Source: Enchytraeus crypticus
Lineage: Eukaryota > Annelida > Clitellata > Enchytraeida > Enchytraeidae
Length of the DNA stretch: 64,000 nucleotides
Reading direction: 5' to 3'
Assembly: GCA_905160935.1 (NCBI GenBank)
Contig: CAJHZI010000458.1
Location: 425,001-489,000 of the forward strand
The translations under genes were made by a program, and so were the position numbers. Of this stretch, positions 20,845 through 30,667 are shown piece after piece. Every line of letters begins with the position of its first letter. Position 1 is the first letter of the stretch. A model generated the notes under the pieces. The model had not been told where the DNA came from and did not search any database. It saw only the letters and a list, made by a program, of their open reading frames with translations.

Positions 20845-21478
20845 CCTGAATTTCTTCAGTGATAAAATTACCCATCTTTGCTCTTCCATACCCTCTTCTA
20901 CTTTAAACTTATCATCTGCTGATAATTGCACTTCTTCCCCACAAACATTAGCTTTACAAGCTTTTACTTAATTCTACTACTATTAAAATTGGTAGGCCTA
21001 ATAGGAAAGAAAAAATTAGATTTTGCCTGTGTGATTACACATAGTAGGCTATTACCTTACCATAGTAGGCTATTACCTTACTCTTAGCTATTACCATAGT
21101 AGGCTATTACCTTACTCTTTGTAGTGACAATAAATTTTATAGTTCACCAATACTAGAAATTATTTAAAGTTCTAATCTTATATAATTTGTTAGAATACTT
21201 TTAGCTTATTTTATTAAATTTGTGTTTTGTACTATAGTTTATTACTATATTTATAGTTTATTTAGTTTAGGCCCTGTTTATTTATTATACGCTTATTGTA
21301 TCGCATGCTAGAAAACAGAAAGGCTTAAGAAGCTGAATTGAAATTCACATGAAGTTAGTGCATAACTGAAACAATTAGGATGGAGTATTGGCATATGTAA
21401 TTGCCACTAAAACGACGATTATCTAACATTTGATCTTTAGTGAGAACAGGATCATTAAACTCGAGGCGTGGAAATGTT
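20845..21478. other. No gene seen
   Basis: AT-rich. A short tandem duplication of taggctattaccttac occurs three times at 21045-21120. Confidence 0.4.
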
Positions 21479-21479
21479 G

Positions 21480-21546
21480 AGATGGAGAGGATTAGCTGGA
21501 CCTAAAAAGTCACAGTCACATACGAAGCAGTACTGCAGAGAGTTTG

Positions 21547-21601
<55 letters not shown>

Positions 21602-21850
21602 CGTTGATAAAATGACCCTTAAGAAATAGGAAGAAGATATGAATAGGACACATTCTAGTCTAATAAAAGAGATCATAGAAGGCATAATGGAAGGAAATAT
21701 AAGCAGAGGTAGGCCGAGATTAGGAATGTTAGATAATATAAAGATCCACTCATATGCAGACAAAGAGAAACAGAAGAGTGAGAAGAGTGGAGGCGCAATA
21801 TATGCCATGGACTTGCCAGTAGGCAGTGCACTGAGAGAGAGTGAGAGCGA
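21480..21850 (+). mobile_element. LINE A 3' fragment with an internal (GA)n expansion
   Basis: Carries gatggagaggattagctgga, then a 55-base GA run (21543-21600) placed where intact copies read cacagatagacag, then ggaagaagatatgaatagga, aggccgagattaggaatgtt and the closing ttgccagtaggcag hairpin with a second GA tail. The coding frame is dead. Confidence 0.75.
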
Positions 21851-21859
21851 GGAGAGAGA

Positions 21860-22250
21860 GCGTCGAAGCTTGTTTTGTTATAACAAAAACAAAAAAACGG
21901 TCAAAACTATTTTCCAACCCGAAGTTAATCCTCTCAGAGTAGTAGTGATGCAATGGATAAACAATAAATAAATAAAGAGTACTGCAAAACTTACTTCTGC
22001 TGCTTTTGTTAAAGGCCCTAACTGCAGTTAGTACACGGTTTTACTACTAATGCAAATTCAAATAATTTCAACGCATACACAATCAAGCATTGAAATTTCA
22101 TTCCATAATGCTTGAGTTCAATTCGTAAGAATGTAGGCCTAAGTAGAATTATCGTAAAAAAGGTGGTCTAGGCCCTATGCAACATGCATAAATTTCAAAT
22201 CAGTTAATGAACTTAGAAATTTGCATATTAAATCGTGCATGTATTATTCA
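21860..22250. other. No gene seen
   Basis: No element or exon recognised. Confidence 0.35.
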
Positions 22251-22255
22251 TTATA

Positions 22256-22316
<61 letters not shown>
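22256..22316 (+). repeat. (AT)n microsatellite
   Basis: A TA run of about 60 bases next to the 3' end of the minus-strand LINE A copy that follows. Confidence 0.9.
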
Positions 22317-22322
<6 letters not shown>

Positions 22323-22329
22323 AACATGT

Positions 22330-22876
22330 ATGCTGGTAGATCAATGGTATATAACGCCTCCACTCTACTCTGTCTTCCGCTTTCGTCTTCATCTCCACAT
22401 ATGAGTGAATCTTTAAATCATCAAACATTCCAAATCTCGGCCTACCTCTTCCTCTATTTCCTTCCATTCTGCCTTCTATTCTGCCTTCCTTCTATGCCTT
22501 CTTCTTGCCTTCTTCTTTTTGTAGACTTTCCCCCTTAGAATGTTTCTTATCCAACTCTTCTTTCTTTCTTAATACATTTATCGACTGACTATCCGTATCA
22601 CCTCTCGCCAGAACTTCCTCATTTGTAACCTTTTGACTCCAGCTAATCCTTTCCATTCCTTTCCTTATCCACTTTTTCAATGCCTCTAGTTTCCTGATAT
22701 CTTCCTTCCTTAAGGTCCATGTTTCAGTTCCATATAATAGCGTGATGCAAATCAAGGTTTCACTTTCTTAATCTTTTCGTCTTTCTTTAGACTTTTTGTT
22801 AACCGTTCTTTCATATTACCAAAGGCCTCTTGCTTGTTCAATCGTACTGCATATTTCAGTCTCATATTTCCCATCA
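22330..22876 (-). mobile_element. LINE A, minus-strand 3' half
   Basis: In reverse it encodes [54 protein letters not shown] and the end of the element. 5' truncation falls right at an AT run (22880-22937). It faces the plus-strand LINE A copy at 22951 head to head. Confidence 0.8.
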
Positions 22877-22885
22877 TCGGTTATA

Positions 22886-22939
<54 letters not shown>

Positions 22940-22950
22940 AAATATATAAG

Positions 22951-24012
22951 AATATGGAAATGACGTTTTTGTATGTTTTGTGGACTTCGAGAAGGCCTTT
23001 GACAGGATTGATTGGACAACGATGATGAATATCTTAAAAAGAATAGGAATTGACTGGAGAGATAGAAGACTAATTTTGAACTTGTACATGAATCAAAGAG
23101 CAGTAATCAAAATCCAAGAAGAATACTCAGAAGAAGGTGTAATGGGACGTGGAGTAAGACAAGGTTTTAGCATTTCGCCGCTGCTGTTTAATTATTACGC
23201 TGAGGCAATGATGGAGGAAGCCATGGAAGACTTGGAAGAAGGCATAAAAGTAGGAGGGAATTTGTTACAAGATGTACGTTTTGCAGATGACCAAGGCATG
23301 GTAGCAGGCAGCGAGATTGGGTTGCAGAAGATAATGGATAGGCTGAATGATACGGCTTTAAGATATGGCATGAAGATTAATATAAAAAAGACGAAGGTTA
23401 TACGAGTGTCCAATAATAAAGGTGAAGTTAATATCACAATAAATGGTACGAAATTGGAACAGGTAAGGAGGTTCAAATATTTGGGTCGTACTATAACCGA
23501 TGATGGGAAAAGTGAGACGGAAATATGCAGTAGGATTGCACAAGCAAAAGCGGCCTTTGGTAGTAGAAAATAACTATTAACAAAAAGTCTAAAGAAAGAC
23601 AGAAAGATAAAGACAGTGAAAACTTTGGTCTGCACCACGCTATTGTATGGATGTGAAACATGGACCTTAAGGAAGGAAGATATTATGAAACTGGAGGCAT
23701 TGGAAATGTGGATTTGGAGAAGAATGGAGAGGATTAGCTGAACTCAAAAGGTTACAAATTAGGAAATCCTGGAGAGAAATGGCACAGGTAGACAGTTGAT
23801 AAATGTATTAAGAAATCGGAAGAAGAGATGGATAGGACACATTCTAAGGGGAGAAGGTCTATTAAAAGAGGCAGGGGCAGGCCGAGATTAGGTATGTTAG
23901 ATGATTTAAAGACCCCTCATATTATGTGGAAATGAAGAGGAAGGCGGAAGACAGAGAAGAGTGGAGGCGATATGTACCACCATGAACCTGCCCCGGTAGG
24001 CAGTGCACTAAG
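22951..24012 (+). mobile_element. LINE A, longer plus-strand copy
   Basis: Open frame with the RT motif-A block VDFEKAFDRIDW, GVRQGFSISPLLFNYYAE, and the catalytic RFADDQGMVAGSEIGLQ. It stops at a TAA after AFGSRK (23571), the same stop as in the copy at 36050. The C-terminal part continues in pieces to the hairpin (cctgccccggtaggcag, worn). The tail is (AT)n rather than (GA)n. Confidence 0.85.
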
Positions 24013-24016
24013 ATAT

Positions 24017-24110
<94 letters not shown>
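24013..24110 (+). repeat. (AT)n tail of LINE A
   Basis: A TA run of about 95 bases starts directly at the LINE A 3' end (gcactaagatatatac). Confidence 0.9.
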
Positions 24111-24111
<1 letters not shown>

Positions 24112-24194
24112 CTATTGCTTGGAGTATACAAGCTGACATCATAACGCACTAACAAGAATTTCGAAGACAGTCTACGTAATCGATTGGTGCGAGT

Positions 24195-24228
24195 AAAATG
24201 TAAACTTCATTATAGTGAAATGATCATC
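24195..24228 (-). mobile_element. SINE-2 tail fragment
   Basis: aaacttcattatagtgaaat plus gatcatc is the reverse of the SINE-2 3' end. Confidence 0.5.
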
Positions 24229-24258
24229 CACAAATAATCAATAATGAAAACTATTTAA

Positions 24259-24715
24259 AGTAGTAGTAATTTTACTCTCCGAGCACATTTTGATTTCCAA
24301 GCACAAATCTGAGCTTAAAATCTAGCTAAATTCTATTTTTAGCCTTGATTTGCCTTGATTAAGCATACTCAAATGAACGTTAATCATTTGAAGCATAGTC
24401 TTAAAACATAGCTAAATTCTATTTTAGCCTTGATGCTTAAATGTTCCATGAATATTGAGCACAGCCAAGCTTTGAGTCTTGCTCATTTCTATTTTAGCCT
24501 TAAAATTTACACCATTACTATTGAAGCATAGCCTTGCCTATCAATAATCTAACACACAGGCGTAAAATCAAGCACGCCCACGCACACAGTCGCGCGAGCT
24601 CACGACCTTGAAAACTTTCCATGACTCATAATCATTTGACCGAGAATAGAAACCAATGGAAAAACCCAGTTCTATTCAACTATAAATATCTCGTCATATG
24701 CGTATGACTCACGCG
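24259..24715 (+). repeat. Left terminal inverted repeat of the Polinton-like element
   Basis: Pairs with 26370-26829 at high identity with few indels. The inner end has cgtcatatgcgtatgactca repeated twice, where the right arm has one copy. It carries tataaata at 24681; a second tataaata at 24750 sits 80 bases before the first small frame and could be its TATA box. Confidence 0.85.
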
Positions 24716-24831
24716 TCATATGCGTATGACTCAAGAGGCGACCCAGTGTATAAATACAAGTGTGCTGCTTGTCATTACTCGATTTGAGAAAAGTTGATTT
24801 TCATTTAAATATATTTTCTTGTATATATAAA

Positions 24832-24996
24832 ATGGAACGTCAAACCGTTGCTCAGCTGAAGACTATCGCGAGAGAAAGAGGGTTGCATGGATATTCAAGA
24901 ATGCATAAGGCTGAATTAATAGCTCTATTACATCCACCAATTCTAGATACTCACGTTCCAAATATTACAACTCCACTTCTTCAGCCCAATGTATGA
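24832..24996 (+). CDS. Small SAP/Rho_N-like helical protein of the Polinton-like element
   Basis: 54 residues starting MERQTVAQLKTIARERGL, then HGYSRMHKAELIALLHPP. The helix-loop-helix spacing (LK..A..RGL.GYS...KAELI.LL) resembles SAP or Rho-N-type nucleic-acid-binding motifs. Such motifs head larger proteins in comparable mobile elements, so this is probably a truncated N-terminus. The ATG at 24832 follows an AT-rich leader (tatataaaATGGA) that is copied before the third frame at 25956. Function is inferred only. Confidence 0.55.
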   Translation: MERQTVAQLKTIARERGLHGYSRMHKAELIALLHPPILDTHVPNITTPLLQPNV

Positions 24997-25009
24997 TGAC
25001 ATACAATGT

Positions 25010-25555
25010 ATGTGACAAAAGATACTAAAATAATATACAATCAAAGGGAAATAGCTGAAACTTTTATTTTTCTGAAATTGGGTCAAAATTAGCGTCTAAA
25101 TTTAACTCCCATAACTCAACTAATATTAATTTTTAGCAATATTTGCCACCATCTTGTCAAAATTCATTATTTCTTAAACCTGCCACCACCAATGAAGTCT
25201 TCAACACCATCCTGGCGCTTAAAAAAACTAATTCGACAGGTCCTGATGGCATATCTAATAAAATTCTACAACTATCCTCAGACTTTATTGCTGAACCATT
25301 AACACACATAATTAATCGAACTTTTATTACTGGTGTGTTCCCTACTAGATTTAAGACAGCCAAAGTTATCCCAGTTTTTAAATCAGGAAAAAGTGATGAT
25401 GTACAAAATTTTAGACCTATTTCTTTGCTAGACAACCTCAGTAAAAATTTTGAAAGACTAGTATATAACAGAATTATTGAATTCTTTGAACGGCATAATA
25501 CACTTTCTGAAAATCAATTTGGTTTCAGAAAAGGGCACTCTACATTTAATTTATT
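25010..25555 (+). mobile_element. LINE fragment (RT fingers) inserted in the Polinton-like element
   Basis: Encodes the linker and N-terminal RT block of a jockey/CR1-type LINE: SEIGSKLASKFNSHNS, NTILALKKTNSTGPDGISNK, NFRPISLLDNLSKNFERLVY and SENQFGFRKGHST. One frameshift (near 25058) and an in-frame TAG (near 25135) show decay. It lacks the catalytic palm. Its right border at about 25555 runs straight into the antisense frame of the host element. Confidence 0.75.
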
Positions 25556-25837
25556 ACTTTTACCCTGCAAATTGAACTTGAGACTGATTGATGTCAGTAA
25601 TGCACTCGTAATTGAAAGTATGGCAATAACCAAACCGGGAAAACCTACAATTGTCGACAAACCTGCTAGCACAGTTGAAACTGTAACAGAAGACAAAGTG
25701 CACACGTAGTACAAAATTTTGGTAATTTTTCGCTTTCTTTTTAGCTTGTAAACAATGCTTCGCCTCTCTTCAAGTTTTCTAGTTAAAAACGCTTTCACTT
25801 TACTCGAAAGCGAAGTGCCATCTACTGTGTATGTCAT
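25550..25837 (-). CDS. Small membrane-type protein of the Polinton-like element
   Basis: Starts MTYTVDGTSLSSKVKAFLTR, has a basic helix (KLEERRSIVYKLKRKRKI) and then a hydrophobic segment (VCTLSSVTVSTVLAGLSTIV, followed by GFPGLVIAILSIT), and ends SISLKFNLQGK before running into the LINE fragment. A basic amphipathic stretch followed by membrane-spanning helices suggests a membrane protein. I recall similar small proteins in large invertebrate mobile elements but cannot assign a role. Confidence 0.5.
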
Positions 25838-25902
25838 TTTTTATTATGTGTAATTATTTTAACATAAGAGTAACGAATTTTTATTTTCATTTAAATAAAT
25901 TT

Positions 25903-25903
25903 T

Positions 25904-25954
<51 letters not shown>
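25903..25954 (+). repeat. (AT)n in a duplicated leader
   Basis: An AT run replaces the short tatataaa of the first leader. The bases before it (tttcatttaaataaattttc) match 24800-24820 (tttcatttaaatatattttc), so the two plus-strand frames share a leader or promoter module. Confidence 0.8.
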
Positions 25955-25955
<1 letters not shown>

Positions 25956-25957
<2 letters not shown>

Positions 25958-26310
25958 GGAAATTCAAATTACTACAACATCTTTGAAAAACAGATCCACC
26001 AAAGGAGGAATATGAGAATAAAAGAAAGAGAGGATGACCGAGAACCAAAAGATGAAAAGATGAAAAGATGACCGAGATTATCCACCAAAAGAGGATAATC
26101 TGAACAAGTTTATAGATCCAAAGTATGAACACCTGAAATATATAAGAAATAGTCCAGACCTGTACGATGGGAAAATACCATCACAGGTGAAGTTTACGAA
26201 TTCAAATCTCTGTATGAAGCCCCTAAAGAAACTAAACACCATACAAAGTTCTTTATTATAAACGATGGAAAGATTGTTGATGGATGTTATAAAGTTACAT
26301 TGATTGAATG
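25956..26310 (+). pseudogene. Decayed third frame of the Polinton-like element
   Basis: Several frame changes. Fragments include PPKEEYENKRKRG followed by a stop and PRT (an AT-hook-like basic patch with a TGA in the middle), and a C-terminus GEVYEFKSLYEAPKETKHHT then KFFIINDGKIVDGCYKVTLI, closed by TGA at 26308-26310. The last block looks like a conserved domain end, but I do not recognise its function. Confidence 0.45.
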
Positions 26311-26369
26311 AAAGTTTTAATAGTATATTTACTATTGAAACGCTCAGCTCTCGAGGAAGCCGTGGGCGT

Positions 26370-26829
26370 CGCGTGACTCATACGCATATGACGAGCTATT
26401 TATAGTTGAATAGAAACTGGGTTTTTCCATTGGTTTCTATTCTCGGTCAAATGAATATGAGTCATGGAAAGTTTTCAAGGTCGTGAGCTCGCGCGACTGT
26501 GTGCGTGGGCGTGCTTGATTTTACGCCTGTGTGTTAGATTATTGATAGGCAAGGCTATGCTTCAATAGTAATGGTAAATTTTAAGGCTAAAATAGAAATG
26601 AGCAGGACTCAAGGCTTGGCTGTGCTCAATATTCATGGAACATTTAAGCATCAAGGCTAAAATAGAATTTAGCTATGTTTTAAGGCTATTCTATGCTTCA
26701 AATGATTAACGTTCATCTGAGTATGCTTAATCAAGGCAAATCAAGGCTAAAAATAGAATTTAGCTAGATTTTAAGCTCAGGTTGTGCTTGGAAATCAAAA
26801 TGTGCTCGGAGAGTAAAATTACTACTACT
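26370..26829 (-). repeat. Right terminal inverted repeat of the Polinton-like element
   Basis: Complement of 24259-24715, ending ACTACTACT at 26829, followed by the duplicated target ATTTAA. Confidence 0.85.
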
Positions 26830-26953
26830 ATTTAATATAAAATAAATACTTTTAATACGACACGATTAATCAGTTATCAGCAGTCAATTATCTATTTCAT
26901 CAGTCCAAAGAGCTTTCAAGATTTTTAATTGATCCCAGGGTCTCAGGTAGCTT

Positions 26954-27880
26954 GGGAGAGCGGGGCAAGTTGATACGGGGGTAGATTGATACAAGTGGCG
27001 TAAAATTGCAAGTTTTAATTTTTTCCAAAATGAGGCCGTGTAATCTACATGTAATCCCAGTATTTCTACTTCTTCACACATTTCCGTCAGAAAATGAAAT
27101 AAGAGGTTTAGCTATTAATAGCAAAAAATTGTTTTTATTCACTAAACTAAAATAATCAGGGATGTCTTCATAAGCTTGCAAAATCAATACGTTAAGCAAA
27201 ATTGTTACTCTTTTTATATTAAAGTAAGCCTAGATATGTAGTGCATGGATTATGCTTTTACAGTTAATCTACTAATTAACGCCAATTTTCTATTATATTT
27301 TTGTTACACTAGTGTGGATGGGGCTAGTTGATACATCGTGCGTGGGGCAAGTTGATCCACTTTTAAGTAGACAAACAAGACAGAAGTGGATAAAATTATT
27401 GAGTGTTAAATGGGGGCATAATGATTGTGTAAATAAAAAGCAGCACTTCATTTGTTCAAATTGCAACTCTTATGATGATATATAGCTATAGAATTTTATT
27501 AACAATTCACGATGACCAGTTCTTATGTGGTAACACGTAGTTCTACGGTATCAGAAAAAAGCCATAGATTTAAGCAGTTTTCTCTACTGAATTTTCTGAA
27601 TAATATATAGCTTTAAGTACCACAATTTTGCTACAATTCAATCAGCTAATGGTATGTATATCAACTTTCCCCTCGTCAGTATCAACTTACCCCGCTATAA
27701 TTTTGGTTATGGTATTTAAAGTCAATTTACTGTTTGTTGTTTATTTGCGTCAGACCGGTAATACATTGATTGTATCACTGAAATGTTGCTAAAATAATAA
27801 ATATTTGATTGTTTATATCCTGTTACATTGTTGTAATATTGTCAAAAAGTTAAAATAGTGTCAACTTGCCCCGCTATCCC
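26954..27880. mobile_element. Non-autonomous TIR DNA transposon
   Basis: Ends GGGAGAGCGGGGCAAGTTGA (26954) and TCAACTTGCCCCGCTATCCC (to 27880) are near-perfect inverted repeats. Additional sub-terminal words (gggcaagttgatccac, tatcaactttcccc, tatcaacttaccccgctat) repeat the end motif internally. No transposase frame. The superfamily is not decided from the ends, and I see no clear target duplication. Confidence 0.7.
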
Positions 27881-28139
27881 CTACAGCTTTTAAAAATTTT
27901 AAGTCACTGCATAACACACTTTTTCACAATATACTGTAACGATAACGTCAACTTGCACAGACCACAGATAGGCTAGATAGTGATAATAACGTTTACAAGC
28001 CTAAGTGGCGAAAAATTTTGCGTCAGGATTGCAAAGGTTGTATTATATCATATACCCTTTCAAAAGCTAAGGTTATATTACACTATTAATGATTCCAGAG
28101 AAATATTTACTGTTCACAACTAATTACAATAATTGTGAA
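27881..28139. other. No gene seen
   Basis: AT-rich spacer. Confidence 0.4.
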
Positions 28140-28157
28140 CGGCAATAATGATCGATA

Positions 28158-28205
<48 letters not shown>

Positions 28206-28270
28206 ATTTATATCGATCATTATTGCCTTTCACAATTATTGTAATTAGTATAATAATAATAATAGTAACA

Positions 28271-28304
<34 letters not shown>

Positions 28305-28310
28305 ACATTA

Positions 28311-28362
<52 letters not shown>

Positions 28363-28383
28363 ACATAACATAACATAACATTA
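28140..28383 (+). repeat. (ATA)n/(TTA)n palindromic microsatellite and LINE tail
   Basis: (ATA)n then (TTA)n flanked by cggcaataatgatcgatata and its approximate complement makes a large hairpin at 28140-28235. The following (TTA)n and (ATAAC)n runs (28310-28383) form the 3' tail of the minus-strand CR1-like LINE. Confidence 0.8.
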
Positions 28384-30665
28384 CAGAGTCAGGAAGCAAT
28401 TATATGCTTGTTTAAGACTCATCAGGCTCTTAACTAAAACCAATTAGTATTAATCAAATCATACAGACTTAATGTCAACATGCCAAATTTATACATAGGC
28501 CTAGCCTATGTATAACCCTGAACATGCAATTAGCATCTAATTTACATGTTCTTATGTTTATCATATTTATTTTTAAAAGCATTCACTGACTCTGCTTCCA
28601 CAATATCGCTTGGCAAACTATTCCAAGCATTTATAACTCTCTGACTCAAGAAAAATTTCCTTAAATCTAGTCTACTTCTGCATTTACTAAGTTTATAAAT
28701 ATGTCCCCTTGTGTTTCTATTGTTTGATAAATTAAACCAAATACTATGGTTAACTTTGCTGAAGCCTTTGAGTATCTTAAAAACTTCTATTAAATCTCCT
28801 CTAGTTCTTCTTTCACTTAAAGAGGTTAATCCTACGAATTTTAATCTATTCTCATAACTAAGTTTTTGACAGTCAAATACCAGCCTTGTTGCTCTGGCTT
28901 GTACCCTTTCTAATTTATCGATATCTTTCTTAAGATATGGGCACCAAGCCTGAACGCAGTATTCAAGTTAGGGCCGTACAAGAGCCTTATATAGCCTTAC
29001 CACAATATCTATATTTCTACATGCAATTGTTCTTTTAATCATTCTCTTAATACACAATTAGCACTATTTACAACTTTATTACAATTTTCACTAAATTTCA
29101 AAGAGCTATCCATAAAGACTCCTAAATCCCTCTCACTGTTTGTGGATTTTAGTTTAATATTGTTCAATATATACTCAATTTCTAAATTATTATTCCCTAT
29201 ATGCAAAACTCTACATTTCTCAGCATTGAACTCCGGCCATTAGCCAATCCCTAGACCAGTTCTGTAATATTTTGATATCATACTTTAAAATCTCAGCATC
29301 TTCAATGTTGTTTACTATATTTGCTACTTTAGAATCATCTGCAAATTTACTAAATTTAGACACAATATCTATGTCAATGTCATTGATGTAAACCAAAAAT
29401 AATAGAGGTCCCAAAACAGAACCCTGTGGCACACCACTCGTCACTGCTGCCCATTCCGAGAACTCGTCCTCGACACACACCCTTTGTTTTCTATTACTTA
29501 ACCAATTACCTATCCACTTTAAAAGTGTGCCTGTTATTCCATGTGCTTCCAACTTACTAAGTAATCTTTTATGTGGAACTTTATCAAACGCTTTAGCAAA
29601 GTCTAGATATAAGATGTCAAGGCTATTTTTATTATCTACTTCCTTTGTAATATATTCTAAAAAATCTAGCAAATTAGTTAAACAAGAACGCCCACTAATA
29701 AAACTATGCTGACTATTTCTAATTAAGTTATATTCTTCCAAGAATCTAATTATTTTATCCTTAATAATGCTTTCAAATGTCTTATCGATTATACTTGTTA
29801 AGCATATAGGCCTATAATATTCTGCTTCATCCCTATTTCCCTTTTTATGTATTGGTACAACATTTGCATTCTTAAAATCTTGAGGAACCACCCCTGTTTT
29901 CATTGATGCTTTTAGTAGGTTTAATAGAGCTGGTGCTAATTCATCTCTTAGCTCCGAAATCAGTTTTCCATGAATCTCATCTGGACCTTGACTTTTATTG
30001 ACATTTAGCGAATTTTATTTATTTATAACATCATCAATATCAAACTCAATATTATGTAAGGAGCATTCAAAGTTACCTTTGAAGATCCTAGCCGGTACTG
30101 GCATATTAACTAAATCTTCTTTCACAAATACCGACGAAAAATATTTATTAAAATAGTTTGCAGTATCTTTATTATCTTCTATGATGTTGTTATATTCATC
30201 TCTTAAAGGACCAATCTTTTTAATAACCTTTTTGTTAGCATTAGCATAGGCAAAAAAACTCTTTGCATCATTCTTTATATTAAGAGCTAACTTTTTTTGA
30301 AATTCTAACTTGGCTATTCTATTTTCTGCAACCGATTTATTAAGATTTTTCTTATATTCACAGTACAAAGTTTCATCATTATCACTATTTTTATAATTGT
30401 TCCAAGCATCTTTTTTAGCTTTTCTTTTTCTTCTAACCTTTTTAGTAGCCCACTTGCATCTATCTTTATTTTTGGCTTTTAATTTAATGAACTCATCTCG
30501 AATCATCCTAAGACCTGTGTTAATATTATTCCATAAGCCCTCTACGTCATCGTTATTATCATTATCACTTAAAACCATAAATACATTTCTATGCTGTATA
30601 TTTCTTTTAATTTCTTCATAATTTACTTTGAAATAATCAAATTTTTGGACTTTCCTACTGCACTG
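28384..30665 (-). mobile_element. CR1-like LINE, 5'-truncated, nearly intact RT
   Basis: In reverse: an RT linker (NYEEIKRNIQHRNVFMVL, SFFAYANANKKVIKKIGPLR), then RT blocks VPIHKKGNRDEAEYYRPICL, LYLDFAKAFDKVPHKRLLSK (motif A), SGVPQGSVLGPLLFLVYIND, FSKFADDSKVANIV (catalytic ADD), and a C-terminal part reading toward SERRTRGDLIEVFKIL and RKFFLSQRVINAWNSLPSDI. The endonuclease is missing. Frame breaks occur at about 30015, 29220 and 28970. The layout and tail fit CR1/L2-type elements. The 5' break at about 30665 meets the oppositely oriented LINE D. Confidence 0.85.
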
Positions 30666-30667
30666 AA

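Larger units (their letters stand above)
24259..26829. mobile_element. Polinton/Maverick-like element, internally deleted, with 6-bp target duplication
   Basis: The termini are AGTAGTAGTAATTTTACTC and its exact complement, and ATTTAA flanks both ends (24253-24258, 26830-26835). AG...CT ends, a 6-bp duplication and terminal inverted repeats of about 460 bases (24259-24715 and 26370-26829) are the hallmarks of Polintons. Full Polintons are 15-20 kb; at 2.57 kb this copy lacks polymerase, integrase, capsid and packaging genes. Three small reading frames remain, and a LINE fragment sits in the middle. The superfamily is inferred from the ends and from memory of similar small proteins in large cnidarian elements, not from a polymerase gene. 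Confidence 0.72.

Noticed and set aside
26954-27880. Continuation of the Polinton-like element
   Set aside because: It lies outside the ATTTAA duplication and has its own inverted ends (GGGGCAAGTTGA), so it is a separate element.
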